In this document: positions 1-8,200 of the stretch, in pieces
Position numbering within the stretch: the stretch's first letter is position 1
Layout: each line of letters opens with the position of its first letter
Assembly: GCA_964454295.1 (NCBI GenBank)
Contig: CAYVTV010000076.1
Span: forward strand, 1-16,337
Reading direction: 5' to 3'
DNA length: 16,337 bases
DNA from: CAYVTV01 sp964454295
GTDB lineage: Bacteria; Bacteroidota; Bacteroidia; Bacteroidales; GCA-2748055
Made by a program: the position numbers and the translations under genes
The notes under the pieces: model-generated
Told to the model about the DNA's origin: nothing
The model's database searches: none
Seen by the model: only the letters and a program-made list of their open reading frames with translations

Positions 1-243
1 ACCCGAAACTGCCATTTCAAGCCATTCATTGCGCTTCTCCACTTCATTGAAAAGTTTGGCAAACATCCATACCTGGCGTGCCTGCAACCATACAAACTTA
101 TCGGTATCGTAAATTTCACCATTGCGGAGCAGGCAGGTGAAGTACCCTCCGTATTTTTTATCCTGGGAATGTTCCATCCAGAACGGGAGAACATTGTCAA
201 GGAGTTCGGTTTTATATTGTGATGCTAATCTTTTAATGTCCAT
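1..243 (-). CDS. AGE family epimerase/isomerase, N-terminal part (runs off left edge)
   Basis: This leftward gene starts with ATG at 243-241 and continues past base 1, so only the first 81 residues are visible. The translation contains FWMEHSQDKKYGGYFTCLL, then YDTDKFVWLQARQVWMFAKL. This is the usual N-terminal signature of the N-acylglucosamine 2-epimerase (AGE) / cellobiose 2-epimerase / mannose isomerase superfamily, an (alpha/alpha)6 barrel of about 390-420 residues. Family members interconvert sugar epimers or aldose/ketose pairs, normally in the cytoplasm, and no signal peptide is seen here. The start codon follows the stop codon of the DUF1349 gene with no base between them, so the two are almost certainly cotranscribed. 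The catalytic histidines lie outside the window, so the exact activity cannot be assigned. The family call is firm; substrate is unknown. Confidence 0.88.
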   Translation of the reverse strand, partial: MDIKRLASQYKTELLDNVLPFWMEHSQDKKYGGYFTCLLRNGEIYDTDKFVWLQARQVWMFAKLFNEVEKRNEWLEMAVSG

Positions 244-861
244 TTAAGTAATACTTTTTTCATTATATTCAGGCCAGGTGCAGTCACCTATCCGGAAATC
301 TGAAAAAACAGCCCTGAAACTTGATTTCAGAGGGCTGCAGGCATACACGCCGATCCACAGATCTTTAAGCGGTTTGTGTAAATGCAACATGCGCATTTGT
401 TTAAAATCTTTTCCTGACAGTGAATATTCAATATATACATCATTGTCCTTTATGCTTACCCTGTACCACATCAGAGTGACGGAGGATGAGATATCAGCAG
501 TTGCCCAGTCGGAAAAGCCCATGTTGGTAAAAACTGAACCCAAACGGGCGAAATCCTTATTTTCATGTTCCACTGAAACCTTTACCCAGTTTTCATTATC
601 CAGGAAAATTAATACTCCACACTGATCATACATGGTCCCGGTTTTAAAACTGGTTTTAACGGTAAAAGTGCAATTTTCGTTAATTTTTTTCATGTATGCA
701 TGCCCGTTACTCTTACTGAAACCATAATAGGTTTTTTGCCAGAAATCTGTTTCAGGCTCTGTTTCAATAATTAGTTGATCCTCTGTCAGAGTGAACTTTT
801 CAGGTTTGTTGATACAATGGAATGCTCCGGATTTGAGATTTATTTTTTTTAATAAAATCAT
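244..861 (-). CDS. DUF1349 family concanavalin A-like protein
   Basis: The product has 205 residues and no signal peptide. Its pattern fits the DUF1349 family, often annotated 'regulation of enolase protein 1, concanavalin A-like lectin/glucanase fold', whose usual length is near 200. Visible landmarks are TDFWQKTYYGF (about 39-49), YDQCGVLIFLDNENWVKVSVE (78-98), a W-Y-R-V-S-I strand followed by EYSLSGKDF (about 131-152), and the C-terminal IGVYACSP...FSDFRIG (170-192). These are the alternating beta strands of a jelly-roll sandwich that binds carbohydrate or has an unproven enzymatic role. The gene sits directly before the AGE epimerase, which suggests a small cytoplasmic sugar-processing pair. 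The ATG at 861 is the only good start. A short 8-base tandem repeat ending in a T run (on its coding strand) lies about 57 bases upstream. Confidence 0.85.
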   Translation of the reverse strand: MILLKKINLKSGAFHCINKPEKFTLTEDQLIIETEPETDFWQKTYYGFSKSNGHAYMKKINENCTFTVKTSFKTGTMYDQCGVLIFLDNENWVKVSVEHENKDFARLGSVFTNMGFSDWATADISSSVTLMWYRVSIKDNDVYIEYSLSGKDFKQMRMLHLHKPLKDLWIGVYACSPLKSSFRAVFSDFRIGDCTWPEYNEKSIT

Positions 862-910
862 TGAAAGGTAATTTTTAGATCAGGTTAAATTACAATAGTT
901 CGTTAAACAT

Positions 911-939
911 AAAAAAAACGCAAAGGCGCAAAGGCGCAA
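911..939 (-). repeat. 8-base tandem repeat (CGCAAAGG unit) with A/T run, DUF1349 leader
   Basis: The plus strand reads eight A's (911-918), CGCAAAGG twice (919-934) and CGCAA (935-939). Read on the coding strand of the DUF1349 gene it is a CCTTTGCG tandem followed by eight T's, ending 57 bases before the start codon. A close relative lies at 12322-12352 at almost the same distance before the Gfo/Idh/MocA gene. The function is unknown; it could be a mobile-type repeat or a conserved leader. Confidence 0.75.
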
Positions 940-1129
940 TGTGCAGAATATCAATTATGTAAAATCTACTTTTAGGGCGTCACATTCTTAATGCACCATC
1001 CTTTGTTAAGGACAAAGTAATTCAAAAAGTAATACAAAACTACCATTTTAAAATATCAAAAACACATGATTAACACATTCTGCACATATCAGTCCCATTA
1101 CCTGTATTCCTGTTTTTCCTGACTTTCAT

Positions 1130-1137
1130 TATCTTTG
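1130..1137 (+). promoter_or_regulatory. Bacteroidota-type -7 promoter box TATCTTTG
   Basis: TATCTTTG matches the Bacteroidota sigma-ABfr -7 consensus TAnnTTTG exactly. It ends only 14 bases before the TTG start of ruvX, so the transcript would begin just a few bases before the start codon, that is, nearly leaderless. I do not see a convincing -33 TTTG element at the usual 19-21 base spacing, which lowers confidence. Confidence 0.5.
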
Positions 1138-1151
1138 CAAAAAAAAACATT

Positions 1152-1580
1152 TTGACAAGAATAATCGGCATTGATTACGGTAAAAAAAGAGTGGGCATAG
1201 CCATTACCGATCCGTTAATGATCGGGGCTTCCGGACTTACCACGATAAGTGCACACGAAGTGCTGGATTTTCTTGCCGGTTATTTTGAACGGGAGGAAGT
1301 AGAATGTATTGTTGTAGGTAAGCCTGTTCAGATGAACAATACCGGTTCTGAATCGTTACCTTTGGTAGAGCAGTTTGTTGCATCCCTGAAAAAGAAATTT
1401 CCGGATAAAAAGATTGCTCTTTTGGATGAACGATTCACATCAAAGATGGCCGTAAGGGCTATGATAGAAGGAGGTATGAAAAAATCCAGGCGAAGAATAA
1501 AGGGGAATATTGACATGATGAGTGCAGCTATCCTTTTGCAGTCATTTCTCGAACAGGAAAGAAACAAAAATAAAATATGA
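1152..1580 (+). CDS. ruvX: Putative pre-16S rRNA nuclease / Holliday junction resolvase RuvX (YqgF)
   Basis: The product has 142 residues, normal for YqgF/RuvX, a cytoplasmic RNase H-fold nuclease implicated in 16S rRNA 5'-end maturation and recombination. The key motifs are all present: GIDYGKKRVGIA (6-17) with acidic D8, the glycine-rich segment IVVGKPVQMNNTGSE (53-67), LLDERFTS (90-97), and NIDMMSAAILLQSFLE (119-134) with acidic D121. The start is TTG at 1152: it gives the family's usual beginning (M-T-R-I-I-G-I-D-Y-G), and no in-frame ATG lies just upstream. A promoter-like TATCTTTG box ends 14 bases before it. The gene overlaps def by four bases (ATGA), so the two are translationally coupled. 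Nothing is broken. Confidence 0.93.
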   Translation: MTRIIGIDYGKKRVGIAITDPLMIGASGLTTISAHEVLDFLAGYFEREEVECIVVGKPVQMNNTGSESLPLVEQFVASLKKKFPDKKIALLDERFTSKMAVRAMIEGGMKKSRRRIKGNIDMMSAAILLQSFLEQERNKNKI

Positions 1581-2134
1581 AGTATCCGATTTATGTTTAC
1601 GGGACACCGGTGTTGCGAAAAAAAGCAAAGGAGATTGGTTGGGACTATCCCGGTCTTAAAGAGTTGATTACAGATATGTTTGAGACCATGAAGATTTCGG
1701 ATGGTGTAGGACTTGCTGCTCCGCAAATAGGACTATCCATTCGGCTGATAGTGATCGATGCATCTGAAATGGAAGAAGATGATCCGGCATTGAAAGATTT
1801 CAGGAAAGTATTTATCAATCCGGTTATTATCGAAGAAAGTGGTGAGAAATGGTCATTTAATGAAGGGTGTTTAAGCGTGCCGAATATCAGGGAGGATGTG
1901 GAAAGGCATTCAGTTGTGCATGTACGATATCAGGATGAATATTTTAAATGGCATGAAGAAATCTATGATGGTGTTAAAGCCCGCATTTTCCAGCATGAAT
2001 ATGATCACCTTGAAGGTGTGTTGTTTGTCGACAGGATCAGTCCTTTAAGAAAACGACTTCTAAATAACCGCCTTAAGGCAATAACGAAAGGTGATGTCTC
2101 AACCAGCTATAAGATTGTGGCGACAGGAAAGTGA
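1577..2134 (+). CDS. def: Peptide deformylase
   Basis: The product has 185 residues and removes the formyl group from the N-terminal methionine of new proteins in the cytoplasm, using a bound Fe(II) or similar metal. All three deformylase motifs are intact: GVGLAAPQ (43-50), EGCLS (96-100) with metal-ligand Cys98, and HEYDH (140-144) with two histidine ligands and the catalytic glutamate. The ATG at 1577 overlaps the ruvX stop codon by four bases. The ruvX-def pair is a housekeeping arrangement common in Bacteroidota. Transcription probably ends at the hairpin just downstream (2161-2201), which also lies at the end of the opposing flavoprotein gene. Confidence 0.96.
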   Translation: MKYPIYVYGTPVLRKKAKEIGWDYPGLKELITDMFETMKISDGVGLAAPQIGLSIRLIVIDASEMEEDDPALKDFRKVFINPVIIEESGEKWSFNEGCLSVPNIREDVERHSVVHVRYQDEYFKWHEEIYDGVKARIFQHEYDHLEGVLFVDRISPLRKRLLNNRLKAITKGDVSTSYKIVATGK

Positions 2135-2160
2135 CATTCCTTTGTATCCTTTGTGAAACC

Positions 2161-2201
2161 CTTTGTGTCCTTCGTGGTTTTTTAAAACAAAGGACACAAA
2201 G
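2161..2201. terminator. Inverted repeat of the GGACACAAAG family, likely bidirectional terminator
   Basis: CTTTGTGTCCT (2161-2171) pairs perfectly with AGGACACAAAG (2191-2201), an 11-bp stem. The loop carries a second, T/A-rich palindrome, GTTTTTTAAAAC (2177-2188). It sits in the 98-base gap between the convergent def and flavoprotein genes, where a terminator for both is expected. A further degenerate half copy (CCTTTGTATCCTTTGTG) lies just upstream at about 2139-2155. The arms belong to the same repeat family as 3571-3672 and 13728-13817. Confidence 0.65.
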
Positions 2202-2232
2202 TAGTAACAAAAAAGGGAAAGATATCAGAATA

Positions 2233-3246
2233 TCATCTCAAACTATACGATTTCATAAGATCCCCTGATCTCAACAGCAGATCAATATACTGGGCTCTCT
2301 TATAAGTAAAGGGGTTAACTGTATTTTTTTCAGACAGTTTACCCCTGAAGTTCTTCAGAGATGAATAATTCTTTTTACCCATCCATTCTTCAATTTCCTT
2401 CAGCACAGCGGAAAGATGCTGAATTTTGTTTTTATACAGTGTGCTTACTACCTGTACAGCGTCTGCTCCCGCCAGGATCATTTTTATTACATCACTGCCG
2501 GTATAGATACCTGTACTGCTGCAAACAGAGGCCTTAACCTTTCCATGGAGTAATCCGGCATAACGGAGGGGAAGGCGATGATCGTTTTCACTACTCAGGT
2601 TGAATGGTGAAAAATGCTCCTCAGCATCAATATTAATTTCCGGCTCAAACATTTTGTTAAACAGGACAAATCCATCCGCTCCCGCCTGATCCATCTCTGT
2701 GATCACCTTTAGTGTGTTAGTGTAATATGGACTTAGTTTTACACTCACCGGAATACTTACGTTCTTCTTTACCTCTATTAATATGTCAATTTGTTCTTTA
2801 ATTATACTTCTTCCTTCTTTCTCATAGTTCAGGGGAATAAAATAAAAGTTCAGCTCAATGCCATCCACTCCGGTTTGCTGAATTAGCTTTGCATACTCAA
2901 TCCAGCTCTCTTTATAAATTGCATTAAGACTTGCGAAAAGAGGAATTTTTACCGCTTCTTTGGCTTTTCTCAGGTTAAGAAGATGTTCCTGCGGCCCTGC
3001 ATGTTTTATTTCAGGAAAGAGACTCACCATCTCTGCATGCCTCTCATTATAATCCTGCATCTGCGATTCAAGTTCATAGCTTTCGAGTTGTATCTGTTCT
3101 TCAAATAATGACTTATACACAATTGCAGCAGCCCCTGCATCTTCAAGAGCCTTCAAATTATCAACTGAGGTAACCATATTGCTTGCACCCGCAATGATCG
3201 GGTTTTTAAGCTGAATTCCCAGGTAGGTTGTTTTAAGATCTGTCAT
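2233..3246 (-). CDS. Dihydroorotate dehydrogenase-like FMN protein (probably not PyrD)
   Basis: The 337-residue product has the class 1 dihydroorotate dehydrogenase TIM-barrel layout. It begins TYLGIQLKNPIIAGAS (7-22), has YKSLFEEQ (44-51) with a lysine at the flavin site, VSVKLSPYYTN (167-177) with the second conserved lysine, and the phosphate-binding end STGIYTGSDVIKMILAGADA (244-263). True class 1 PyrD enzymes carry a catalytic Cys in an ELNxSCPN motif; here the equivalent segment is ELNFYFIP (131-138) with no Cys or Ser. I therefore call it a 'dihydroorotate dehydrogenase-like' protein, a recognised Bacteroidota type often found near pyruvate:ferredoxin oxidoreductase genes, with unknown substrate. 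It is cytoplasmic and monocistronic here. A 14-bp palindrome stands 18 bases before its start codon. Confidence 0.85.
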   Translation of the reverse strand: MTDLKTTYLGIQLKNPIIAGASNMVTSVDNLKALEDAGAAAIVYKSLFEEQIQLESYELESQMQDYNERHAEMVSLFPEIKHAGPQEHLLNLRKAKEAVKIPLFASLNAIYKESWIEYAKLIQQTGVDGIELNFYFIPLNYEKEGRSIIKEQIDILIEVKKNVSIPVSVKLSPYYTNTLKVITEMDQAGADGFVLFNKMFEPEINIDAEEHFSPFNLSSENDHRLPLRYAGLLHGKVKASVCSSTGIYTGSDVIKMILAGADAVQVVSTLYKNKIQHLSAVLKEIEEWMGKKNYSSLKNFRGKLSEKNTVNPFTYKRAQYIDLLLRSGDLMKSYSLR

Positions 3247-3264
3247 AATTTTAACTTTAATAGT

Positions 3265-3278
3265 TTCTGAATTCAGAA
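3265..3278 (-). promoter_or_regulatory. 14-bp perfect palindrome in the leader of the flavoprotein gene
   Basis: TTCTGAATTCAGAA is a perfect palindrome located 18 bases upstream of the ATG of the DHOD-like gene. On that coding strand an A/T-rich stretch resembling a -7 box (TATTTTTA, one mismatch to TAnnTTTG) lies just upstream. The position would suit an operator for a dimeric repressor. This is inference from symmetry and position only. Confidence 0.35.
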
Positions 3279-3570
3279 TTATGTAAAAATAAGAATAAAA
3301 ATCTTATCATTCGAAAAACATTCACAGAGATTAAAAGTTCGAAAAGCCTATAATATTAACTGCAAATTATGAATAACTGAACAACACATCTCCCCAATTC
3401 ATAAATACGATTAATAAAAGTCTCTTTATTAACTGATATTACAGTGTTAAAACTTTTTAACATTTACATTGCAAAAAAAATGGTTGGAAACACCTGGTTC
3501 AGAAATGTCTGGATGGCACAGGCGTTATATGCTGAAGGGGCTGTCTCATAATAAGTCAAAATATGCTCAA

Positions 3571-3672
3571 CCACAAAGGAAACAAAGGATAACACAAAGG
3601 ACACAAAGTGTTGCAAATCAGAGATATATACTTCACGTCCTTCGTGTGTACATAGAGTCCTTTGTGTTTTGA
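3571..3672. repeat. Inverted repeat of the GGACACAAAG family
   Basis: The left arm has CCACAAAGGAAACAAAGG followed by AACACAAAGGACACAAAG; the right arm has ACGTCCTTCGTGTG and GAGTCCTTTGTGTTT. AACACAAAGGAC (3591-3602) pairs perfectly with GTCCTTTGTGTT (3657-3668), 12 bp, with 54 bases between. The arms match those at 2161-2201 and 13728-13817. Confidence 0.75.
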
Positions 3673-3690
3673 ACACTCTTAATCTCGAAT

Positions 3691-3727
3691 CCGGGCTTCG
3701 GCAGCTTCGGCAAGCTCAGCTACCGGG
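3691..3727. repeat. CGG-rich repeat with small hairpin, bounded by CCGGGC
   Basis: CCGGGC occurs at 3691-3696 and again at 3723-3728, enclosing AGCTT-CGGC-AAGCT (3703-3716), a 5-bp hairpin with a four-base loop. The core GCTTCGGCAAGCTCAGC resembles the GCTTCGACAAGCTCAGC type of dispersed repeat that I recall from many bacterial genomes. It is clearly more GC-rich than its surroundings. Confidence 0.55.
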
Positions 3728-3746
3728 CTGTAGGTTAGCAATAAGC

Positions 3747-3780
3747 AATCTGGAATCTGGAATCTGGAATCTGGAATCTG
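3747..3780. repeat. 7-base tandem repeat (TGGAATC)4
   Basis: Four perfect copies of TGGAATC occupy 3751-3778, with a partial copy (AATC) before and TG after. Only one array exists and there are no spacers, so it is a simple minisatellite, not CRISPR. Copy number is likely to vary between strains. Confidence 0.9.
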
Positions 3781-3956
3781 AAACCTAATTTCCCCCTTCC
3801 TTTATAATTTATCAAAAGCCTTTGTATTCCAATATGTTACAATAAACCAGCAGGTCAAAACAAAAAATACTGAAAATATCCTGGCGGAGATTTGATTTTG
3901 AGTTGTATTAAAGCTGATGAAAGTTATTGTAAAATTGATGATGAAGAGAATCTAAA

Positions 3957-5105
3957 ATGAGGAAAGAAGAAAAAATAAAGAAGTTACTACAGGGATATTA
4001 CCGTAAGAAACTCAACCAGGAAGAAAAAGAGAATCTTTTTGTTCTGATCCAAAATGAAAAACTGGAAGATGCTGCTGTCTGTGAATTATATAAATTCTGG
4101 CAGGAAGAACCCATGGGAAAGGACACGGCCGCATCACAAAAATCATTTAATGAGATCAGGGATGAACTTCAGATTGCCGAAGAGAAACTCACACAGGATG
4201 ATCTGATATTAAAGGGCATTGAATATGAAAACCAAAGATCAGCACATAAGTATATGTATATTTTCATGAAATATGCAGCTGTTATTCTAATAGCAATACT
4301 TGCCACATTCCTCGTTAATTATTTTAAAGAGAGTAAGGCACCCCGGGAAATTGCCAGGCATGAAATTTCAGCTCCTCACGGTGCGAGAATAAAAATACTT
4401 TTATCAGATAGCTCTGAAGTCTGGCTTAACTCAGGAAGTAAGCTGATCTATGCAGAAAATTTCACAGCATCTGAAAGGGAAGTTTATCTCGAAGGGGAAG
4501 CTTTCTTTAATGTCCGGAAGAATAATTATAAACCTTTTTATATTAATACTTCTAAAATAAGTATAAAGGTTCTGGGTACCAGTCTTAATGTAAAATCATA
4601 CCTGGAAGAAAACACCATTGAAACCACTCTTCTTACTGGTCAGGTTGAAATTCAGGAAATTGAAGCCAAAGGAGAGAAAACACAAAGAGCATTCTTGCTT
4701 CCCGAACAAAAAGCATTATATAATAAGGAAACAGGGAAAATAAGAATTGAAGAAAAGAAAACCCTGAGTCCGGTAACTGCCAAAGTGGTCAAACCTGACG
4801 CCATAGTTGGAAAAGTAGAACAATACAGGCAGACTATTAATCCGGAAGTTGCATGGAAAGATAACAAATTTGTTTTTAACAATGAGATGCTTATAAGCCT
4901 TACTGTAAGGCTGGAGAGGTGGTATAATGTTGAATTTGAATTACTAGACGATGAAGTTAAGGATTATAAGTTTACAGGGATATTGGAGAATGAAACCATT
5001 GAACAGGCAATGCAGGCTTTTAAAATAGCTTCACCCATAGAATACAGGTTTGAAAAAAATAAAATTATAGTTTGGAAATCGAAAAGTAACACAACAATAA
5101 AATAA
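3957..5105 (+). CDS. FecR-family anti-sigma factor / signal relay protein
   Basis: The product has 382 residues and is an inner-membrane signal relay. The N-terminal cytoplasmic part (1-98) is where such proteins bind an ECF sigma factor. One membrane span follows (about 101-122, YIFMKYAAVILIAILATFLV). The periplasmic FecR domain comes next (about 137-232), with HGARIKILLSDSSEVWLNSGS (141-161) and YLEGEAFFNV (177-186). The C-terminal DUF4974 domain (about 305-374) has FVFNNEMLISL and ATI-like strand FTGILENETIEQAM (339-352). In known systems a substrate-loaded SusC/FecA receptor contacts the periplasmic part through its STN domain and releases the sigma factor. The SusC downstream does have an STN domain, which fits. 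No sigma factor gene stands next to this one, although one usually does. The gap to susC is about 135 bases with a leader hairpin. Confidence 0.93.
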   Translation: MRKEEKIKKLLQGYYRKKLNQEEKENLFVLIQNEKLEDAAVCELYKFWQEEPMGKDTAASQKSFNEIRDELQIAEEKLTQDDLILKGIEYENQRSAHKYMYIFMKYAAVILIAILATFLVNYFKESKAPREIARHEISAPHGARIKILLSDSSEVWLNSGSKLIYAENFTASEREVYLEGEAFFNVRKNNYKPFYINTSKISIKVLGTSLNVKSYLEENTIETTLLTGQVEIQEIEAKGEKTQRAFLLPEQKALYNKETGKIRIEEKKTLSPVTAKVVKPDAIVGKVEQYRQTINPEVAWKDNKFVFNNEMLISLTVRLERWYNVEFELLDDEVKDYKFTGILENETIEQAMQAFKIASPIEYRFEKNKIIVWKSKSNTTIK

Positions 5106-5165
5106 ATATATGTCTAACCCTTTAAAATTAAAAACTTTATGAATTAAACCAACAAATCAAAAAAA

Positions 5166-5195
5166 ACCGGGAAATGCAGCCACGCACTCCCCGGT
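5166..5195 (+). promoter_or_regulatory. Leader hairpin upstream of susC
   Basis: ACCGGG (5166-5171) pairs with CCCGGT (5190-5195). Inside it TGC (5175-5177) can pair with GCA (5184-5186), giving a stem, a symmetrical AAA/CTC internal loop and a small six-base terminal loop. It lies in the untranslated region between fecR and the susC start codon, 45 bases before the ATG, and there is no T run after it. It could be an mRNA stabiliser, a processing or attenuation site, or the target of a small regulatory RNA. Its GC-rich stem stands out in an AT-rich spacer. Confidence 0.5.
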
Positions 5196-5240
5196 CTAAA
5201 ACTATTGAACCTAGTTTTAACTTTAAACACATTCAAAATT

Positions 5241-8200
5241 ATGAAAAAAAACTCAAATGAGCGTAAGAAATTACTTTCTACTTACGCACTAAAAATCGCA
5301 CTTATCATGAAACTTAGTTTAGTCCTGATTTTTGTAAGTGTTTTCCAGACATTTGCTTTGGATCTTTTGTCTCAGAAAGTAACTTTAAAACTGTCTGACG
5401 AACAAACATCAATTATGCAAATTCTGGACGAAATTGAAATGCAAACCGATGTTCGTTTTTTGTATCGCAATGAAACAGTTGAGAACAAAAGTGTTAAACT
5501 GGATGCAAACAACAAAACATGGTTTGAAATTCTCGAACAGATAAAACTGGCATCCAATGTGGATTACAGGATACTCGAGAATAATCTTGTCGTATTAACT
5601 CCTATGTCTGCGAAGCAGGGCAGATCTGTAAGCGGCACTGTTACCGATGAAGCCGGTGATCCGGTTGTTGGAGCATCTGTCGTGGTCAAAGGAACAACCA
5701 CCGGTACTATTACCGATCTAAACGGGCAGTTTTCTTTTGTTGTTGCCGACAATGCCAAAACTCTGGTTTTTTCTTTTGTGGGGTTAAAAACACAGGAAGT
5801 GGAGATTGGAAGTATGACTGTTTTTAATATTACTTTGTCAGAGGATATTATTGGTCTTGAAGAAGTGGTTGCAATCGGATATGGTGCTGCAAGGAGGAAA
5901 GACCTGACAAGTTCAATTACAACCATTACTGCGGAAAATTTGAATAAATCAGTTTCCGGAAACCCGATACTTCAGTTAGCCGGTAAAGTTCCCGGTTTGA
6001 ATATTACCAAAGATGGTAACCCCAATGGTTCTGCAGCTATTATTTTACGTGGGCCTTCTACTTTACGCGGCGGCGGAGCACAGTCCCCTTTTTATGTAAT
6101 CGACGGAATCCCCGGAGGTATTATGCCCCCACCGGAAGATGTTGTTTCTATTGATGTACTCAAGGATGCTTCAGCTACAGCAATTTACGGTTCCAGGGCT
6201 GCTAATGGAGTTATTATTATTACCACGAAAAAAGGAGAAGAGGGACAATATAAGGTTTCCTACAATGCATATGCAGCAGTTGAAACTATTTCGAAAGGAA
6301 TAGATATGTTATCCCCACAGGAATACAGAAGCTGGATTTCAGATATGGGACTGGCCTTGGATCCTGTTGATGATGATGGATCAAACACTGTATGGATTGA
6401 TGAGGTAACACGGACAGGGATCTCGCAAAGTAATAATTTATCTATAAGCGGTGGAAATAACAGAACTACCTATATCGCCAGTGTTACTTACCGCAGTAAT
6501 CAGGGTATAGTAATAAATACAGGGAACAAAGGTTTGACACTACGAGCTAATGTGGAACAAAAAATGCTTAACGACAGGTTAAAAGTAGGATTATCGGCAC
6601 ATAATGCCATCGGTGACAGCGAAACAGTTCTGGAGGAATCAGGATTTTCAAACCTGTTTAATACTGTATGGAAATATTTGCCAACTGTGGGTATATATAA
6701 TGATGATGGAACATACAGGGAAAATTATGGCGCTGCGACATATAATCCTTATGCCCTTATTCAGCAAAATATTGGAAGGAACAGGGGTAAATCATTTCTT
6801 GGCTCTGCATATGCGGACTTTAATATTATGGAAGGATGGGATTATTATCTTAATGTTTCCTATAAAAACGGCCAGTCTAACGGGAATTCCTATATGTACC
6901 AGGGTTCAAGACTAGCCCTGGCAGCAAATGGCCTTGCAACAAGAAGTTCTTTTGAGAGTGAACAAAAACAGCTTGAAACTTACACTTCTTACAATAAAGT
7001 GCTGGGAGCACATAATGTTAAATTACTGGCAGGATATTCATGGAGTGAACAAGTTAGTGGCAACGGATTTCAGGTAAACAGTTCAAATTTTATTTCTGAT
7101 GAAACTTTGTATTATAACCTGTCAATGGGCCAGAATTATGAAGGCTTTGTTCCTGATTACGGAAGCACTGCCATCCAGACATTAAGAATGATATCCGGAT
7201 ATACCCGTTTGAACTATGACTATAAAGATAAATATCTTGCTCAGGTTACTGTTCGTCGTGATGGTTCTTCCGCTTTTGGTGTGAATAACCGTTGGGGTAC
7301 TTTCCCTTCATTTTCAGTAGGATGGAGAATATTGGAAGAATCTTTCATGCAGAACCAGCAAATCTTTGATAACCTGAAACTGAGGGCAGGATATGGTGTC
7401 AGCGGGAATTCACTTGGCTTTGATCCGCTCATCAGTAAACTGAGATTTGGACCAAGTGGAGTAATTCTGTATGATGGTAAATTTATCAAAGGAATGCTTC
7501 CCACCCAGAATGAAAACCCTGACCTGAAATGGGAGGTTACCAAAATGCTTAATGTCGGACTCGACTTTGCAGTTATGAAAGGAAGGGTAAGAGGTACTGT
7601 GGAATATTATGAAAAGAAGACAGAAGATCTGCTCTGGTCATATCAGGTTCCTTCAACAGAATATTATGTTCCTTCCCTACTTGCTAATGTTGGTACAATG
7701 GATAATAAAGGGGTTGAATTTACACTTGATGTCATTCCTGTTCAAACTAAAGATTTCACATGGAACAGCACCCTTGTCCTTTCGCATAATAAAAATGTGC
7801 TTACATCACTTTCAAATGACAAGTTCAATGTTGATTATATTTATCTCGGAGCTGTAGGAAATCATGGACAATCAGGTATGAACAGCCAGATATTACAGGA
7901 AGGTCATCCGATTGGCACTTTTTATACCTGGATATATAAAGGACCTGATGAAAACGGACAATCACAGTACCTTGCAGCTGACAGTGTTTCTCTGACTTCC
8001 AGTCCTTTATCCACTGACAGACACTATGCAGGGGATGCACAACCCAAATTAACCGGAGGGTGGCATAATACTATTAAATATAAAAACATAAGTCTCGACT
8101 TTCTTTTTACAGGGGTTACGGGAAACAAGGTAATGAATGTTACCCTGAGCAATATGAATTATCCCGGGGAAGCAACGCATTACAATCAACATAGAATAGT

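Larger units (their letters stand above)
3247..3956. other. 710-base gene-free, repeat-rich spacer
   Basis: I find no convincing gene in this divergent spacer between the flavoprotein gene and fecR. The short open frames near 3464-3676 are made largely of repeat sequence and resemble no family. From left to right it holds the leader of the flavoprotein gene, an AT-rich stretch, a GGGGCTGTCTCA motif like the end of an insertion sequence (3537-3548), an ACAAAGG-type inverted repeat (3571-3672), a CGG-rich palindromic segment (3691-3727), a 7-base tandem repeat (3747-3780), and an AT-rich leader of fecR. No ECF sigma factor gene, which usually precedes fecR, is present. Confidence 0.7.

Noticed and set aside
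278..625. Rightward open frame of 115 codons opposite the DUF1349 gene
   Set aside because: It is the antisense shadow of a gene with clear family motifs and resembles no family itself.
911..939. 8-base tandem considered as CRISPR or tRNA part
   Set aside because: The unit is too short, has no spacers and does not form a cloverleaf.
2233..3246. Naming the flavoprotein pyrD
   Set aside because: The catalytic Cys motif of class 1 dihydroorotate dehydrogenase is absent, so the pathway name would mislead.
3464..3676. Open frames of about 70 codons on both strands in the repeat spacer
   Set aside because: They consist mostly of the ACAAAGG inverted repeat, which creates mirrored open frames; no domain or initiation signal supports them.
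3747..3780. Tandem array considered as CRISPR
   Set aside because: The units are 7 bases with no spacers and no cas genes are present, so it is a simple tandem repeat.
5205..5240. TTG start for susC at 5205
   Set aside because: The ATG at 5241 gives a normal basic N-terminus and signal segment; the 12 added residues have no role and lie right after the leader hairpin.
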